From Corynebacterium pollutisoli (GTDB lineage Bacteria > Actinomycetota > Actinomycetes > Mycobacteriales > Mycobacteriaceae): 64,000 nucleotides of DNA. Below the pieces are notes generated by a model. The model did not search any database, was not told the DNA's origin, and was given only the letters and a program-made list of their open reading frames with translations. Location of the stretch: positions 1 through 64,000 of the forward strand of contig NZ_FXAR01000007.1 of NCBI RefSeq assembly GCF_900177745.1. Direction: 5' to 3'. The position numbers and the translations under genes were made by a program. Of the stretch, positions 62,013 through 64,000 are shown one piece after another (within the stretch, counting starts at the first letter, position 1; every line of letters starts with the position of its first letter).

Positions 62013-63773
62013 TTATTTCATGGGCTGCGCCTTGTTGCGCTTGGCCAGCCGCTGCGCCCGCTGGGCCCGTCGCTCCTCGGCCAGACGGTGTTCCCGGTGG
62101 ATGCGGCGTTCGCGGGCCAGGCGCGAGTTGAACTCACGCTGCGAGCGGTGGTCGAGGTAGATGACGTCGTTGCTCAGGTCCTTCCACAGGGCCACCATGA
62201 GCCCGATGATGATGAGGAGGAAGGGGCTGGCGGCGACGATGGTGATGGACTGCAGGTTGGCCAGGGAATCCTCGCTGGCGGTGAGCATGACCATGCCGAC
62301 GGCCGCCGTCATGAGGCCCCACATGGCGGAGACCCACGGGGTGGCGTCGGTACGCCCACCCTGGGACAGGGTGCCCATGACCGTCGACGCGGAGTCGGCG
62401 GAGGTGATGAAGAACGTGCCCAGCAGGATCATGGCGAGGACGCCGGCGATGGTGCCGCCGGGCAGCTGGTGCAGCAGGTTGAACAGCTGGGACTCGGCGG
62501 TGCCGTCGCCCCAGATGGAGTTGCCGGTCTGCTCGAAGATGATGGCGGAGCCACCGAAGACGGAGAACCACACGACGGAGACGAGCGAGGGCACGACGAG
62601 GACGCCGATGGTGAACTCGCGGATGGTGCGGCCGCGGGAGATACGCGCGAGGAACATGCCGACGAACGGCGACCAGGAGATCCACCACGCCCAGTAGAAG
62701 ATGGTCCAACTGCCGAGCCACTCGCCGGCGGTGCCGTCGGCGGAGTTGGCGGTGCGGCCGGCCATCTCGAAGAACTGCGCGAAGTAGGAGGACATCGCGG
62801 TGGGCATCATGTTGAGCACCGTGACGGTGGGGCCGAGGATGAACACGAAGATGGCCAGCGCGGTGGCCATGACCATGTTGGCGTTGGACAGGTACTGGAT
62901 GCCCTTGCCCACGCCGGAGACGGCGGAGAGCACGAAGGCGAGGGTGAGCACGGAGATGATGCCGACGATGGTCCACGTGCCCGGGTCGTCGATGAGCCCG
63001 GAGGCGGACAGGCCGGCGCGGATCTGCAGGGCGCCGACACCGAGGGAGGTGGCGGTGCCGAAGATGGTGGCGACGATCGCCAGGATGTCGATGATCCGGC
63101 CCTTCCAGCCCCGCGCGCCCTTCTCCCCCAGCAGCGGTACGAAGGCCGAGGAGATGAGCTGGCGGCGCCCGAGGCGGAACGTCGAGTAGGCGATCGCCAG
63201 GCCGACGATGGCGTAGACGGCCCACGGGTGCAGTGTCCAGTGGAAGAGGGTGCCGGCCATCGCCGTGCCGACCTCCCGCGGGGCGTGACCGGGCACTCCG
63301 TCGCGGTAGAAGGTGAGCGGTTCGGTGGCTCCGTAGAACATGAGGCCGATGCCCATGCCGGCGGCGAACATCATGGCGATCCAGGAGACGGTGCGGAACT
63401 CCGGGGCCTCGTCGTCCCCGCCGAGTTTGATCGCTCCGAAGCGGGAGACGGCCACGACGATCATGTACGCGACGAAGACGGTGCCGAAGATGACGAACGC
63501 CCACCCCAGGTTGTCCACGATGAAGCCTAGCGACTGCGCCGCGAAGTTCGCGAAACTGTCGGGCCCGGTCAGTCCCCACGAGACGGTCGCGGTGACCACC
63601 GCCGCGGCGACGCCGATGATCCACCAGTCGAAGCGGGCGCGGTCGTCGACCGGCTCGGGGGCGACCGCCTCCTCCTGCTCGAGGCGGTGGCCGATGACGT
63701 CCGCGTCATCCATCATCGCCGCCAGTTCGTGGGTGGCTGTGTCCGGGTGAGGGTCCGGATGGGGTGTAGTCAT
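62013..63773 (-). CDS. betP: Glycine betaine carrier, BCCT family (BetP-like)
   Basis: A 586-residue Na+-coupled betaine transporter with twelve membrane segments, an acidic N-terminal tail (residues 1-50, Asp/Glu/His-rich) and a basic C-terminal tail (about 545-586, [20 protein letters not shown]). The glycine-rich sodium/substrate segment [20 protein letters not shown] near 138-157 and the Trp-box [20 protein letters not shown] near 365 match BetP. In C. glutamicum the basic tail senses K+ and membrane state for osmotic activation; the tail here suggests the same. ATG 63773. A GTAAC-N6-GTAAC repeat upstream fits MtrA activation. metG follows ten bases after the stop. Confidence 0.92.
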   Translation of the reverse strand: MTTPHPDPHPDTATHELAAMMDDADVIGHRLEQEEAVAPEPVDDRARFDWWIIGVAAAVVTATVSWGLTGPDSFANFAAQSLGFIVDNLGWAFVIFGTVFVAYMIVVAVSRFGAIKLGGDDEAPEFRTVSWIAMMFAAGMGIGLMFYGATEPLTFYRDGVPGHAPREVGTAMAGTLFHWTLHPWAVYAIVGLAIAYSTFRLGRRQLISSAFVPLLGEKGARGWKGRIIDILAIVATIFGTATSLGVGALQIRAGLSASGLIDDPGTWTIVGIISVLTLAFVLSAVSGVGKGIQYLSNANMVMATALAIFVFILGPTVTVLNMMPTAMSSYFAQFFEMAGRTANSADGTAGEWLGSWTIFYWAWWISWSPFVGMFLARISRGRTIREFTIGVLVVPSLVSVVWFSVFGGSAIIFEQTGNSIWGDGTAESQLFNLLHQLPGGTIAGVLAMILLGTFFITSADSASTVMGTLSQGGRTDATPWVSAMWGLMTAAVGMVMLTASEDSLANLQSITIVAASPFLLIIIGLMVALWKDLSNDVIYLDHRSQREFNSRLARERRIHREHRLAEERRAQRAQRLAKRNKAQPMK

Positions 63774-63818
63774 AAATCCAGTGTTGTGGATGCCCGGCCG
63801 GGTACCAAAGCAAAAGAC

Positions 63819-63832
63819 GCTTATCGACGCCC
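63819..63832 (-). repeat. Copy of the GGCGTCGAYAAGC repeat
   Basis: GCTTATCGACGCCC, exact, in the 160-base spacer between rsmI and betP. Confidence 0.7.
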
Positions 63833-63856
63833 GGTCAGGCCACAACCACCGTCACC

Positions 63857-63872
63857 GTTACTGTTCCGTTAC
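63857..63872 (-). promoter_or_regulatory. MtrA-like direct repeat upstream of betP
   Basis: On the minus strand GTAAC-N6-GTAAC with an eleven-base period, 84-99 bases before the start codon. MtrA of C. glutamicum is reported to activate betP. Confidence 0.5.
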
Positions 63873-63933
63873 TGTCCGTATCGGCAGCGTAAGCGGGCAA
63901 TACGGACACGTAACCTCACGAAGGCATAACACT

Positions 63934-64000
63934 TCACTGGCGCGCGGCCAGCACCGCCTCGTACAGCTCGCGGTTCGACACGCCCCGCCCGGCTGCGACC
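63934..64000 (-). CDS. rsmI: C-terminal end of a gene, probably rsmI (16S rRNA 2'-O-methyltransferase)
   Basis: Only the last 22 codons are inside the window: VAAGRGVSNRELYEAVLAAR and Gln before TGA (63934-63936). The pattern Gly-x-Ser-x-Arg-Glu-Leu-Tyr-x-Ala-Val is what ends RsmI, the enzyme that methylates C1402 in 16S rRNA. Gene order also supports this, since rsmI (Rv1003) precedes metG (Rv1007c) in mycobacteria. The 5' part is outside. Confidence 0.6.
   Translation of the reverse strand, partial: VAAGRGVSNRELYEAVLAARQ

Overview
The window is a high-GC actinobacterial chromosome segment, almost certainly from a non-pathogenic, environmental-type Corynebacterium. The evidence is a gentisate cluster with the C. 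glutamicum gene order, a mycothiol-type maleylpyruvate isomerase, a BetP-like betaine carrier, a glyoxylate-shunt pair with RamA/RamB/GlxR-like sites, McbR- and Zur-like operators, and many promoters whose -10 box lies 6-8 bases before the start codon (leaderless genes). The scaffold is the block conserved from mycobacteria (mfd, TetR, glmU, prs, rplY, pth ... ispE, ksgA, rpf, tatD, metG, rsmI; Rv1020 to Rv1003 in M. tuberculosis), opened by accessory insertions.

Layout. 1-5160: left-truncated HNH/DUF222 protein, mfd and its coupled TetR gene. 5225-5296: tRNA-Gln. 5297-8711: Tat-exported multicopper oxidase, 2-oxoglutarate/Fe(II) oxygenase and an orphan MetQ-like lipoprotein, the last two behind McbR-like operators. 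8804-16350: MFS exporter, glmU-prs, a second MFS gene, AlkD-like glycosylase, a small unknown protein, rplY with an attenuator-like leader, pth. 16452-22886: complete 3-hydroxybenzoate/gentisate pathway (genH, genK, genR, genD, genF, genM) with three GenR-like operators. 22887-28200: a decayed secreted-protein gene, type-II GAPDH, nitronate monooxygenase, a second pth, an unlisted 52-residue acidic peptide, an IS481-type transposase relic and an FMN reductase. 28200-35090: SDR, prfC, a 28-bp tandem array, an MmpL/TetR operon and an SPW-protein/TetR operon, each with a palindromic operator. 35195-39788: rraA, aceA and aceB. 39874-46965: DUF6882-like protein, membrane protein, acyl-CoA hydratase/hydrolase, HAD phosphatase, PPK2, small monooxygenase, redoxin, ABC-F ATPase. 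47061-50002: Zur-type zinc chaperone and a second HNH/DUF222 protein. 49995-64000: ispE-ksgA, aldehyde dehydrogenase, DJ-1/PfpI, rpf2, tatD, cyclase, RecQ with a phosphoribosyltransferase-like tail, MFS, metG, betP and the end of rsmI.

The most unexpected signals are repeats rather than genes. A 13-mer, GGCGTCGAYAAGC (Y = T or C), occurs at least 13 times, inside genes, at gene ends and twice inverted in one hairpin. A perfect palindrome, AGTCCGCAGCTGCGGACT, occurs in intergenic hairpins and inside three genes, where it adds the peptide SAAAD; a near relative forms a four-copy tandem array. I recognise neither as a described element. A tiny Trp/Asp-rich peptide gene behind two RNA hairpins is the best candidate for a new gene.
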